Positions 50,003 through 64,000 of a stretch of 64,000 nt of DNA are shown in pieces. Origin of the DNA: Pyrrhoderma lamaoense. Taxonomy: Eukaryota; Basidiomycota; Agaricomycetes; Hymenochaetales; Hymenochaetaceae. The translations under genes and the position numbers were made by a program. How positions within the stretch are numbered: the first letter of the stretch is position 1; each line of letters starts with the position of its first letter. The stretch covers positions 1,178,001 through 1,242,000 of the forward strand of contig NBAZ01000001.1 of assembly GCA_002794735.1 (NCBI GenBank). The letters run 5' to 3'. Below the pieces are notes generated by a model. That model did not search any database. It saw nothing but the letters and a program-made list of their open reading frames with translations, and was not told the DNA's origin.

Positions 50003-50518
50003 CTATGACGGGGTATAAGATAAGGAAGAGGGGGGAGAGGGGGAGAGGGATGACAATGATTGCTGAGGGACACAGTGCTCCAGCACAGTTAATTAATTAG
50101 CTTATTCTAAAATATCCAGTACAGTGTAACAATGTATTGATTTCGTCATAACTATGTACAGTGTTCAACAGACGCGGGTTATGTAAGCAGAGTCTATAGC
50201 TTCTGACCTGCTTCTTCATCAGAGGTAGTGTTAAACTACAAAATGGATCCTGTGAGTGTTGCACGGATAGAAATTGATATAATATATCCTATATTCATAT
50301 GTATGTATACTCATCACAATTATTCTGGCTTGACCCTTGGATAAGTAATGTTGATGAGGTGTGGGAAGAGATGACAAACCCTACCTCCTTCCGTGTTTAG
50401 TTCGAGTCGCGTTCACCTAGCCCGGCTCTCGCGCGGAGGGAGGCCAGGGGAGCCATCGCACCGACACGTCTTAGCCACATACCGCCACCTACTCTCCCTT
50501 AACGACGGCCTCCCTCCC
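50003..50518. promoter_or_regulatory. Divergent promoter region of protein B and ITC1 with purine tract
   Basis: The region holds a G/A-only tract at about 50022-50051 (plus strand), the possible first exon of protein B, and on the plus strand a spliced short upstream reading (50243-50502) before the ITC1 start. Confidence 0.5.
50243..50502 (+). other. Possible spliced upstream ORF of ITC1
   Basis: ATGGATCCT followed by a GTGAGT donor (50252) and a TTTAG acceptor (50400) gives MDPFESRSPSPALARREA... and stops at 50500-50502, 16 bp before the ITC1 start codon. It totals 36 codons and is in another frame from ITC1. It could be a regulatory uORF or a chance reading in a spliced leader. Confidence 0.35.
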
Positions 50519-53500
50519 ATGCCCAGCTGCAGAAGAAAACATGTCATCCCACTCGAGCCCACCCATGAAATCATGGAAGCAGCCCGGCAGGACGCGAACA
50601 AGGACGTATTTCTCCTCAAGCAAACCGGAGAAATATTCGACTCTTACGAGTAAGCAATCATCTGACTATGTCATTCAACTCAACTCCATCTTTGACGCGT
50701 AAATCTTCCCCAGTGCTTATGCAGCACGCATGAGTTTTTACAAGTTAAAGCAGTTTCAATGCGAAGTTACTGGCAAGAGTGGTCTAGACTATTTTCAAGC
50801 TTTAGAAAGTGAACAACAGGAAGCCCGAAATTTACATCAACGGTTTCCAGAACCCCTCAAAGCAGCAGTACTTAGATCAGTCCAATGGCGTATGTCTACT
50901 AGAGTCTTTGAATGCGTTCTTGATTCTGATGCATGTTTAAATAGAGGTCATGGGCAGACTAGATCACCTCGTAGAGGCAGTACATGATCGATTTAATAAT
51001 AGATATTTTGAAGGCGAGAGTAAGTTAGTCTCTTTCCTCCTAAAAGATGAGTAACTACTTATTGTCCCGGACACATTATAGAAGTCTACATCGAACAGGA
51101 GGGTGATAAATATGAAGCTCAGGTTATAAAGGTTTATCCTCCCAGACCCTTAATCACTGCTCTTCAAGCTTCATCTACTTCTCTCAAGAGAAAGCGATCA
51201 AGCTCGGCGTCTTCTTCAGTATCTTCGATGTCTATTGGCCAATCTTCTAGTACAGAAACAGACGTAAATTCTCCTTTGCATTCGATGGGAGGAGATCTAA
51301 GCATATCTCTCGAGGAAAGCATGGCTCGCGATGACCCTGCAAAGTATACTTATAAAGTACAAATAACAGAAGATGAAACACCAAAACCTGAACCTCAGAC
51401 TTCAGCGCCGATTCGGGAAGACGAGAAAGCGGGAGGGTAAAAGAAAAAGTAAAGGAGAATGCAAATGGGTCCGTTGATCCCGCATCAAAGGCCAAGTGGA
51501 CGGGTAGCTTCATGGATGTTCATTGTAATATTATGTCGTGAGTATTGTCGCGAAGCACTTATACAAATGTAGCTTATCACAGAATCATAGTCGCGATAGA
51601 CTCACGTTCTCAAAAAGTCTGTTAAGGCGCTTCCTACGTGAATGCCTGGATAGAGACCCTCTCTCGCCTCTCCTTGGATTGTAAAACCGGCTATTGCAAG
51701 AAGACTAGGAATACCAACTGATATGCCAGAAGATATCAAAGCTGGAGTAGCGGCTGTTAGAAAAGAAGAAATTGATAAACGGAAGAGAGTATGGGAAGAG
51801 AAAGAAGCCCAGGCGGAACGGGAGGGTCGACTTACGAAGAAAATGATCAAAGAGAAGGAAAGGCAAGAAAAAGGTATTATAAAGAAAATATAGTTTTCAA
51901 TGGTTTTGACGGATGATCTGAACTATATTTTAGCCCTAGCAAAAGCAACGGAGGCTGCAGTCCGACAAAGGGAGGCTGAGGAAAAGGCTGCCCTTACAGC
52001 CAAAACCAAGGCGGAGAAGAAGGCTGCAGAACAAGCTGCAAAAGAGGCTGAGAGAATAGCAGCAGAGAAGGCAAAAATGAAGAAGAAAGCTATCCGTTAT
52101 CCTACGGAGGATCTCGATATCAGGATATCTGATAGGGACAAAAAGGCTGGGATGAAGATTCAAAAGCCTATCCCTAGTAGAAGCCCTGAAAAGGTTCCTT
52201 TTAACGAAACAAAGGGTGCATTCGAAGGCTTCTTAGCCGTTTGGAACTTCTTGATTGGTTTCGGGTAAGATTAGACTTCAGTCATGGTATCGAATACAGC
52301 AGAGCTAATACGACGTCTCTAGTAATCCCTTACATCTCTCCTTTTTTTCTCTCGACGATTTTGAACACGCCTTGAGGCACACTTTATCCGATCCGCCCTG
52401 TACGCTTCTTGCTGAGATACACAGTGTTCTCATCTATAATCTTCGAACTGTACCCTTCAACCGGCATGCTGCCGTGGTTTCCTTACTTGAGCAGAAGAAA
52501 AATGAGATGGACATAGATTCGGGGGGTGAACCATCAATTGATGCCCTGACTGAGGCGTTGGCGGATATTGGCAACAACTGGGAGCGAGTACCTCTCAAAC
52601 ATTCCGACGGCCGTGCTGGTTGGCAAGAAGCTCTTATTGGGTGTCTAAAAGATGTTCGTTCCCCTTCTTTCGATTCGCACCGTAGTTTTTGTTAACGTGT
52701 TCCAATTTAGCATGCGACAGTCCAATCACTACCCAGCCTTCGAACTCTTTTCAACAAGCTTCTATTTGACAAGACAGAAACTACTTTGACTGGAATTCAC
52801 TCCGGTTCTCCTGGATCATCACCTTTGTCATCCCCCACCCCACATCATACTCCTGCAGTAGCTTCTCCCACCGAGCGTTACTTTTCACTATCACCAGCTG
52901 AAAGGATAATGATATTGCAGTTCATGTGTGATTTAGCAATATCCAGCAAACAAATACACTTACATCTCGAATCTTGTGAAGAGCAATTAACGACCTTTCG
53001 GAAGGAAAAGATTGATATTAACCGGCAAAAGAAACAATTGTACGTATTGCTATGACTGAAAATTCTATTTATTAATCAGAAAGTCTAGGACGGAAGAAAT
53101 GAACGCACTGATTGCAGAATACAAAAAGGATGACGATGTAGAGGAGCTTCTACCCAACGAAACGAGTGATATTGAATCTGAGGGTGCGGCAGCTTCTGAA
53201 GATGCGTCAGAGTCAGGGTCAACTACTGGTCGTCGAGGAAATTCTACGCAACGGCAGCTTACTCTTCGTTTGAAGGCTCAGCAGGGTCAGATTCTAGCTA
53301 AGCAACGTGAACAGGCTCGTCAGAAACTCGCGCATCAAAAACAGGCTCTAGCTGAGCACCGCCGTTTAGATGAGGAACTTAACAAGCTCGAGCGACGTTT
53401 GGAGGGCATCGAAAGAGACTTCAGAAAAGTCCAGGGTATGGTCAGGCTGAAACCTATGGGCAAAGACCGTTTCTTCAATCGTATCTGGTGGTTTGATGGC

Positions 53501-54043
53501 TGTGGGACATCTTCACTCATTGGGAGCGGGGGTGCGGTTCAGTATGCTACCGGGCGGTTGTTTATCCAGGGACCAAGTGAGTTTGATCAGGAGATTCTGG
53601 ATAGAAAGGAAGTAGAAGAAGGAATCACTGCAAGGCGTATCGAAGAGGAAGGTGAAGAAGGGATGCTTGCTTCTGGCGAATGGGCTGTCTACACCGAAAT
53701 TGAAGAGGTACTATTTTTCTATTCCCTATTCCAACGCACGTTGCTGATGGCATTGTTTAGATGGACGAATATGTGGCTTGGTTGAACACCAAAGGTATTC
53801 GGGAACTCGCTTTAAAGAATGCCCTTACGAAATGGTGGGATCTTCTGGCCCCAGGGGTCCGCAAGCGATCTGCAGTAAGTTAACTTGCATTTGAAGTTTG
53901 AAATAGTGTCTTACTTCCTTTAGGATATGGCAATAAATGCAAAAATACCTGAAGCAAGGCGGAGCCAGAGAGGGAAGAATGCATTTTCTGATATCACTCG
54001 AGAGCCGTATATGCTTTGGACGAATCGTAGAGCTGTTAATTAA
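50519..54043 (+). CDS. ITC1: ISWI chromatin-remodelling subunit Itc1/ACF1-like (WAC, DDT, WHIM domains)
   Basis: The N-terminal WAC domain reads MPSCRRKHVIPLEP, KDVFLLKQTGEIFDSYDAYA, FQCEVTGKSGLDYFQALESE. Then KVYIEQEGDKYEAQV. A basic coiled region follows (EKKAAEQAAKEAERIAAEKA). The DDT domain is AFEGFLAVWNFLIGFG...DDFEHALRHTLSD, and WHIM motifs follow: AERIMILQFMCDLAISS, LERRLEGIERDFRKVQGMV, KPMGKDRFFNRIWWFDGCG and MDEYVAWLNTKGIREL. Itc1 positions nucleosomes with Isw2. Two frame breaks by one missing base occur: after DEKAG at GGG 51436-51438 (continuing VKEKVKENANGS) and at CCC 51657-51659 (RDPSLASPWIVKPAIARRLG). The start at 50519 sets the usual short lead before the WAC domain. Confidence 0.9.
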
Positions 54044-54411
54044 TGTAATCATACTTTGTTATTAACTGCAAACCTGTAGACTTGTTTTTAATGAGTTTTA
54101 ATTCTTGTTTTCTGCACTTCTCCTTGTGATTATTACATAATTTTATCATCGTTCTTGCTGGGTACGAGAAAGTTCTAGCTCCGAAGAAAAAAGAGGAAAA
54201 CCGGTGAGTTCTTGCAGTTCTCGTGAGTGTTTCGCATACGGAGCACACATAGCTCATACGTATCATGATCGAAGCGATGAGCTTCGGCGGATTACTTCAG
54301 GGGCTCGCCCATTTCTTATCGAATACGCTACTTCATCATTTTTAGCTCCGGATAAGCTTTGTTCGAACCTCATCGTCCAACCCTGCACCTTGTTCCTAAG
54401 ACAGGATCACG
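54044..54411. other. Spacer upstream of the amino-acid transporter gene
   Basis: Non-coding between tandem genes. Sequence upstream of 54412 has the C/T character of a leader. Nothing else is seen. Confidence 0.5.
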
Positions 54412-56746
54412 ATGTCCTACAACTCGCGTGAACGAAGTCAACCTGGTCCGGGTTTGAGTACTAGCTTTACTCCCTCTTCCTGGTCAAGTAGCCTTGGAGT
54501 CTCAGATGCCATTGCATCATACAGACGTTCTCAATATATCATAACTGGTCAGAACGTAGCATCTTCTGTAGGTACTAGTGACCGTGATGAATTGGATGAA
54601 GAAGTGGGATTCTTTGACGATGGCGTTGTGGAACGTTCTGACGAAGATGACTTGCCTACGCCGGTACCTGGCGATGATGATGCTATTGCAGGAGCTTTAG
54701 GGTGGGAAGAGGACCTTGATACGCCTCGTGCTGAATCCCAGCCTATTCCAGGCAGAGAGCAGAGGAGGCCTCAGCAAACTCGATCTAGGCTTGAGGTAAC
54801 ATCGGAACAGTCTCCGCTTCTTCATAAGACTTCTTCGAGGTCTTCTGTGTTAAGGCAATACACTCAAGGACAACCAGATGGTTCGGCCTTATTAGATACC
54901 CAGGCTGAGGATCTGAGCGAAAACGGAGATGATGCTCAAGCTCACAAACCGGTTCTGAGAAGGTCTTCTGCAACCTCCCGGGTTGAAAAACCGTTTGTTC
55001 CGGGACGGAGTACGTTTGGTCAAACAGTGAGAACTATCAATCCTAAATCTTGTACTGTATTTGACGAGTACACTTAAAGCTATTCAACTCCATCGCTATC
55101 TTACTTGGGTTTGGTATGCTCTCTGAGCCACTAGCCTTTGCCTACGCTGGCTGGATAGGCGGCACCTTCCTTATAATCTTTTACGGCCTAATAACTTGTT
55201 ATACGTATGTCTTCCGAGTGTTTGAGTATTCCTTCTGATATCAATCTGAGAATTATATCTCGAAATCTCAGAGCTAAGATCCTTGCTCATATCATGGCTA
55301 GTGATCCGCAAATACGAACTTATGCGGATATTGGAAATACTGCCTTCGGTCCTCGCTCACGATTCCTTACGTCGTCTCTTTTTTGTTTGGAACTGTTTTC
55401 TGTTAGGTAAACCCATTTCTACAACACCTGCGGATCTAGTACTCAAGCATGATTATCTAGTGTTGTGCTTGTTACGCTTTTCGGGGATTCCTTGCACTCG
55501 GTTATACCAAGTCATTCTTCGACGGCATACAAATTTATTGGCTTAGCCATGTGAGCCTTAGCCTCTATCTTTGTGTCTCGCGTCTTACAGTTACACCACG
55601 CTCCCCTAGATTCATACCATCAGTTTTCTGCCCGCTTTCGGTCCTTTCGTATACCTCTATTATTGGAATTATATCAACTTTACTTATCGTTATTGTACTT
55701 TTCATTGATGGATTATCGAAACCCGACGCTCCTGGGAGCCTTTGGAGTCCTGCACCTACAAGTTTTACGATTGCAGGCTGGGGAGAACTAGGTGTGGCTT
55801 TTGGCCTTTTCATGGCTGGGGTAAGTATTCATGTCCGTTACTGGGGTGGTACTTCTGATAACAAGGACGCTATTATCAAGTTTTCTGGGCATGCTGTCTT
55901 GCCCTCACTAGCTCGAGACATGGCGAACCCTAAGGAGTTTGATAGAATGATAACTATGGCCTTTGTAAGCTGTTTTTATCTATCTATATCACACCGCAAA
56001 GACACATGCTTTATAGGCAGCGGCAACCGTTGTATACACCCTCATTGGTGGCTGTGGATATTTGATGTAAGCGAATAGATTTCGTATGATACCCATCTTC
56101 AGCTTTTTCAACTATCATATCTAAAGGTTTGGCAATGACGTTAGCGATGAGGTATTCTTTCTGTCTTTCTGCGAAAGGATACGTTGACTGATTAATCGAG
56201 CAATAGATCAGCACAGACTTGCTTGCGACTCCGGGGTACAATGTCTTCATCAATCAAGTTGCAGTATGGTCACTGGTCATTATGCCTTTGTGAGTTGCCA
56301 TTATAATAATACCTTTCATACTACTGAATTCTCGGTCCTAGAACGAAATTTGCTCTTACGACTCGTCCTGTACGTAGCCAATCATTTCTTCACCAAACTT
56401 CCAACATTAATCACACTCTTAGGTCAATATTACTCTCGAGATTATATTGGGATTAGACGTTCAATCCCAACAAAGTAATACAAGATCACGACTCCTGAAG
56501 GACATCTTGATTGCAGTTGAACGTTCTGCATTTGCTTGCGTATCTGTTGCAGTCTCCATTTTCATCCCGGAATTTAGTTCGATGATGGCGTTTGTAGGCT
56601 CTTTCTCGGCCTTCATACTTTGTGTGATAGGACCGGTCTCAGCTAAAATCGCACTTACCAGAAAGTGTGGATGGCTGGATGGTAGTCTGATGATTATTGC
56701 TATTATTATGGCTACCTGGGGAACAATTGCTGCCTTTGCTGCTTAA
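54412..56746 (+). CDS. AVT1: Vacuolar amino-acid transporter, AVT1-type (Aa_trans family)
   Basis: A long acidic and Ser-rich N-terminus (about 210 residues) leads into the transmembrane core: LFNSIAILLGFGMLSEPLAF, YAGWIGGTFLIIFYGLITCY, ADIGNTAFGPRSRFLTSSLF, VLVTLFGDSLHSVIP, LSVLSYTSIIGIISTLLIV, GWGELGVAFGLFMAG, FSGHAVLPSLARDM and VNITLEIILGLD. The end is MIIAIIMATWGTIAAFAA. The LFNSIA..LGFGMLS.P..F..AG signature identifies the Avt1/VGAT-like branch. These are proton antiporters that move neutral amino acids into the vacuole. About nine introns, some near 50 nt, restore one frame. One exon of 25 nt (VFGNDVSDE region) lies near 56126. Confidence 0.92.
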
Positions 56747-56910
56747 GACTTCTACGCATTTCGTCGCAGACGTCGGATGTAGTCTTTCTTGTAAACCATA
56801 AATCAGAAATAGTAGTTTAAAGTTACCAATTTCATCAAGCCTCGTCTAATATGGCCAAAATTGTTGCATACAGTCAAATGATACAAAGTACAACAAGTGG
56901 AGCTACATTT

Positions 56911-57815
56911 TTATGCGACCTTTGCTGTGTGAGCGATGATCTTAGACAGCTCTATAGATTGTATTGAGTACACATTAGCATTATATGATGTAGTGAGCCG
57001 ATTATACTCACGAGGTAATTGGATGTTTTCTTTGACGACCGAAGCCTCAACTTGGTTATCAGGATTCGGAGGGATCGTTACTACTGAGGCATCAATCTTC
57101 CACTCCTGTTGGGTGACGAAGTCTACTAAGTCGTCACCTATAGAACCATTAAATGATATTAGGAGATTTATCAAGTTTTCATCCTATAATTACTACCCAC
57201 CACTGAGATCCAAGTACGTAGATAGTCTCTCGACATTAATTCTTTTGAATGTGGCCTTCACGGTCTTTACCACAATTTTTCTGATGCTATCTTCAAACCC
57301 AGCACATTCGATTGTGTAGTTGTCGCGCAGGGTCTGTAAGTCGTCTGATTTGTACAATTCCCAGAAAGCAGGGTATCGGCATTGTAGGAGAAGGTCGTGT
57401 AGAGTTGTGAGGGTGGGGAGAAGATTTGGGAGAGGGTCAGGTTCATCGAGGTTTGCAGCGATGGGACGTTCACCAAGAAGTGCAATGCAGAGATTGAAGT
57501 CTGGGAACGGCACGGATGTTAGGGCCTTTATGAGAACATTTACCACAACATCTGGGTTGTAGAGCGCGGGATTAAACTGGTATCTGTGAATAAAGGGCGG
57601 ATGAGAAAGACGCATATAGGGAGATTAAGTAAAACGAACAGCTTGAGTATAGCGAGGTTAGCAAGACAATCATATTCATTACTTCTGATTTGATGATACA
57701 GGTAATCTTCTAAAATCGATACATTTGATGGGTTGTATCTGTCCACCCCTGAGACGAGATCCTCAATGAGCTCTGGCCGTGTTGACGGCGTTGTCCATTC
57801 TGCAGTTGCGGACAT
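56911..57815 (-). CDS. Translation initiation factor eIF3 subunit k
   Basis: Spliced product MSATAEWTTPSTRPELIEDL, VDRYNPSNVSILEDYLYHQI, YDCLANLAILKLYQFNP, LIKALTSVPFPDFNLCIALL, RYPAFWELYK, FEDSIRKIVVKTVKATFKRI, DLVDFVTQQEWKID and the end QLSKIIAHTAKV. This is the PCI-like eIF3k architecture (HEAT-like then winged helix). It is an accessory eIF3 subunit, absent in S. cerevisiae but common in filamentous fungi. The start at 57815 is 162 bp from the divergent WD40 gene. Confidence 0.93.
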
Positions 57816-57977
57816 CGTTGTTTGTAGTACAGTAAAATCTTACGTCCATGACAAAGTGTCTTCGATTAAAGCTAAAAAAAGTAATACATGCCGATCATCA
57901 CGTCTTGATTTTATAACTTTAATAAGGCAAAAGACTTCAAACTATCCATGAGCTCATAACAAACCTCCTGAAGAAGG
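57816..57977. promoter_or_regulatory. Divergent promoter between eIF3k and the WDR5-like gene
   Basis: A 162-bp spacer between opposite start codons. It contains an A-rich stretch near 57872. No further element is clear. Confidence 0.45.
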
Positions 57978-60888
<2,911 letters not shown>

Positions 60889-61082
60889 TGTTGAAGGGGT
60901 TCCATGTATATCTTAATAGTTACAGATGTATTTTTTTTCTTTGACGACACATTTCATGAATGCTTACGCTGATGCGGACTATTATAATTGTGTGATTGAT
61001 ATGAGCCAGTTACTACAAATTAATCGAACTATCATAAGAGGAAATTAGGGGCGCGAAAGCGAGTGTATGGATAAGGGCAGAT

Positions 61083-62465
61083 TCATAACTTCTTTCTTTG
61101 TCCATGTTTGAGACGATGTTTTAAGCTTTGTTCTCTAATATCGAACAAAGAACAAGCTGGCTTGGCTTTCAGATGTTGAAGTAGTTGTTCCGAACGCCGA
61201 AAGCGTTGTCCACAGTTTTTGCAGGGATATGGAGGAATTTTGCAATGTTTTGACTCGAAATGGCCTGTAAACGAGATCACTAAAGCATTACTATGTGGTT
61301 AACGAGTATTCCTCACGTCGGAAATCATTCCATCGATTACACGCTGCAACCTTGTCTCTTTCGCAATGTAAACAAACAAATACTTTCTTGCCGTGATCAG
61401 ACTTCTCGTAATGGATGCCCTCCTGCAAGGTTATCCGATTGGTCCTGTCAACTCGACGAATCTATATGTATATTTTTGAGTATAAAAGAGAGAGAAAGTA
61501 GACTCAGTCAGACTGAATTGAGATATCAAGTTTTTAAAAGGAAAGAAGGGGAGAAGGGGGGGGGGGGGGATGGAACAAGAAAAGGTGAATATATGCGGGT
61601 TTCGCTGTGTATTGTTACTTACCCGGCGTATTGGACCACCGCCCAGTTTTAAGTGTTCTGACATCGGTTCTGATTTGACTGGGCCGGCTGCTGGTATCGG
61701 TACAGATACAGCTGCCCGAGTCTGAAGTCTTGTTTTAGGACGTAAGAGTACAGCATGCATTAGATCGTGATGTCCAGAAACAAAGGACTTTTGAAGAGAG
61801 ATTTTGGATTCGGTGGGAGGAGGGGTGCGTGGTAAGTCTGGTTTTAGCTTGGAGACGGTTATGGTTTGAGGTTCCGGGGTTGTTATTGATGTTGCTGTGA
61901 GCGCATATAGAGATGAATAATCTATCCATTTGGTGTTGTAATAGTAATGCTGTACGGTGTCGTCGATTCCTGCGACATGCGGAATAGATGGGAGATCGCT
62001 TGAGCATATATCGTAGATTGGGGTACTCGGACCGCTTTCCCAAGCCTCGCTTTGATATGGTGTTTGAATGTCTGTTACCAGAGATAAGGACTCGTCCACT
62101 GAGTTGTTAGAGCTACAGTCTTCTTTGTCGTCATCGTCGTCAAAGATATTTGTGTATTTTAGCAAAAACTCCTCGTAGACTGAGGAACATTCATTTGAGT
62201 CTGCAGGATTGTCAGTGAGCTTTAATCGAAGACGGGACTGGTGACGACGTTAACCTTCTTTTTCTTCTTCTTCGATATATATATTACTGAAGGATTGCTG
62301 TTCACAAGTAGGGCTACCTCGTTGTTTGATAGATCCAGAATCTGGATGTGTTCTGACCAGCTGAGCGACATCCGACGGGGTTTCGTAGTGCATTGGGTAG
62401 CGTAATCCGGAGCGTTCTACAGCCAACCTCAGGGAGTAGCAGAACTTACGAGCGACGTACTCCAT
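61083..62465 (-). CDS. C2H2-type zinc-finger protein with two C-terminal fingers
   Basis: The start at 62465 reads MEYVARKFCYSLRLAVERSG; an intron follows, then an acidic region FDDDDDKEDC and a Ser/Pro region. The C-terminal part has two finger-like units: KVFVCLHCERDK...RWNDFRRHFESKH (C-x2-C then H-x4-H, long loop) and YPCKNCGQRFRRSEQLLQHL...C (C-x2-C then H with a late Cys). The end is KHRLKHGQRKKL, basic. The join FRR|HFESKH uses a GTGAGG donor and GTTTACAG acceptor and restores the finger. The larger intron contains a G14 run (61556-61569). A DNA-binding regulator is likely, but its target is unknown. Confidence 0.75.
61556..61569 (+). repeat. G14 homopolymer inside a zinc-finger gene intron
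   Basis: Fourteen consecutive G bases on the plus strand (a C tract in the transcript), inside the intron of the minus-strand gene. It is embedded in a wider purine-only stretch (G/A). Confidence 0.95.
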
Positions 62466-64000
62466 TTTTCAAGGGATAGAGAAGGGTGAGTGGAGGAATA
62501 AAGGTGAGATGATTGAGAAGGAGGGAACATGATATGAAAAGAGAGAAGAGGAATAGAATAAGGGTGTAGAAGGCATGTCGTAAGATGACAGAAGTGCGAC
62601 TATCATCTTTCTCCGTGAGTCTGCGAAGGGAGAGGGCAAGGAAAAATAAACGAGATTGTTTGTTTCAGTAAATTCAATTGCCCTTCTAGAATCAAGCACG
62701 CCCCCTCCCCCTTGCCTCAAACACTTATCCGAAAAGCTTGTCCTTCTTTATTCATTCGATAATGAATAAAGCAATAATCATCATGGGATCTCCATTCTAA
62801 ATAGTCACTCCGTTACGTCACGCGTTTCGGAGGTCGGGATTGCTTTGTGTTTCCCTCCCTCATTCAACAAAAAGTATCTCCTCTTTTACTCCTTTTTTCT
62901 CTTCTTTCTACTCTGTATTCAATCCTTTTCGGAACTGAATCAAATTTGATAACAGTCAGTTTTTCCTTGGTTTCAATATATAAATTACAATGTACACATG
63001 TGCATACAAAGCACTTACGAGAGAGCCAATCTCTCCTTGGAGACCCGTCCGTAAAAACGGACACTAGCGCAATCTAGTCCCAGAGTCATCGGTTTAAGCG
63101 AATTTTCGGTTAAGGTGGCCACACATTGACACGGGATCAATTGCCCCGAAGAAAAAGTTTAAAAAACTAATCACCATTCATTAATTTTCACTTTCATTCC
63201 TTATTTTTGTATTTCTTGCCATGACGTCTCTCAATTTCTTCCGTGAACTGTCCTTGAATTATCTTTTTTTGATTTGCACTTCTGGTCCCCGCACCTCGCA
63301 AACTCCGTGATTTGTGTATTTTTTTTAGTTATATCCGCATTCAGACCTCTTTTGAATATGTTAGTTGATAACTATAACCCTGATGGCCTGATGCGGGTGC
63401 TTGACCCCTCGTTTTCTCGTGCTTTTTTTCTCATACATTCCCCGAGATCCACACATAAGCCTACAAAGGGCCTTGCTGCTAAATCATTCTCGCGGTTGAT
63501 TCGGTGCACCCTGAGAAGTCCACTCCCAAAGTCAGCCACAAAGAAGTAAATAATCTAACACTCGATTCCCCATTCTTTTCTCCCGTTGACTCAATCAACA
63601 AAGATAGAGAAAAAATTCACACACATCACATTATTATCACGATCTCGTTCCTTTCTTCTTCTAGATCTCCTTGACAGTTTCCTCTAATATAAACAATGTA
63701 CAACACGGAAGCATTCTCTTTTCATACTAGCTGATTATGAATTGCTTGTGATGTTCTTCTTTGTATCCGCATCTACGTCCTCGTTCAAGGTATTTGGGGT
63801 AAATGAACTTCCATCTTGTTTCTCTTGCCTCCGATCCCAATGATAGATAGAAGCACATTGTATCTATACGTTCCGCTGCCTAGATGCATGGCTCATAGCC
63901 TTTATCTTAGCACTCGATAGGTCCTAGTTGTCTATGTCGATCGTTGTATACTGGTTGGCCACTACCTCCGTTATCGAGATTCACTTTAGATCCCACCTCC
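62466..64000. other. Upstream region at the window end, probable leader of an external gene
   Basis: The region carries an ACGCGT palindrome near 62821-62826, dense C/T tracts and short plus-strand readings beginning 63221 (MTSLNFFRELSLNY...) and 63358 (MLVDNYNPDGLMRVLDPSFS...). These look like upstream ORFs or leader sequence before a gene lying beyond 64000; no family is recognised. Confidence 0.45.

Overview
The window is nuclear DNA of a filamentous fungus, most probably a basidiomycete in or near Agaricomycotina. Genes are split by many short GT-AG introns of about 50-70 nt, gene spacing is tight, base composition is moderately AT-rich, and the content is housekeeping plus fungus-specific genes: RTA1-like exporter, Itc1, Ppz-type phosphatase, D-galacturonate reductase. 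There are no bacterial-type operons, and I could identify no tRNA, rRNA, CRISPR array or intact transposon. All functional names rest on reading protein motifs by eye, without database searches.

Layout. 0.2-8.4 kb: RTA1-like membrane protein (+), dihydrofolate reductase (+), mitochondrial ribosomal protein bL36 (-), EamA/DMT transporter (+) and DNA ligase I (+). 8.5-11.1 kb: mitochondrial pyruvate carrier MPC1 (-) and an uncharacterised protein with a duplicated module (+, 'protein A'). 11.7-24.0 kb is a run on the minus strand: Polycomb EED-like WD40 protein, Ppz-type phosphatase, ribosomal protein uS17, isopentenyl-diphosphate isomerase, meiotic cohesin Rec8 and a LYR-motif protein. 24.3-28.1 kb: large eIF4E-binding-motif protein (+). 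28.1-36.9 kb is gene-poor and contains only a G1 cyclin. 36.9-46.8 kb: D-galacturonate reductase (-), SmD2 (-), Pescadillo (+) and a Sec7-PH Arf exchange factor (+). 47.5-62.5 kb: a second duplicated-module protein ('protein B', -), the ISWI subunit Itc1 (+), a vacuolar amino-acid transporter (+), eIF3k (-), a WDR5/Swd3-like WD40 protein (+), polyubiquitin (+) and a C2H2 zinc-finger protein (-). The last 1.5 kb looks like upstream sequence of a gene outside the window.

Themes. Chromatin and chromosome functions recur (EED, WDR5-like, Itc1, Rec8, DNA ligase I), as do RNA, ribosome and translation functions (SmD2, Pescadillo, uS17, bL36, eIF3k, the eIF4E-binding protein). Several small genes sit in head-to-head pairs over about 160-220 bp: bL36/EamA, LYR/eIF4E-binding, SmD2/Pescadillo, eIF3k/WDR5-like.

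Three points stand out. First, proteins A and B, 36 kb apart, appear to share an unnamed internally duplicated module. Second, the D-galacturonate reductase needs 8-nt and 6-nt microexons. Third, all four ubiquitin repeats carry Gly25 and Gln28. A caution for every reader: at least eight conserved coding stretches change frame by exactly one missing base, mostly in or beside short G/C runs, which suggests assembly indels rather than broken genes.
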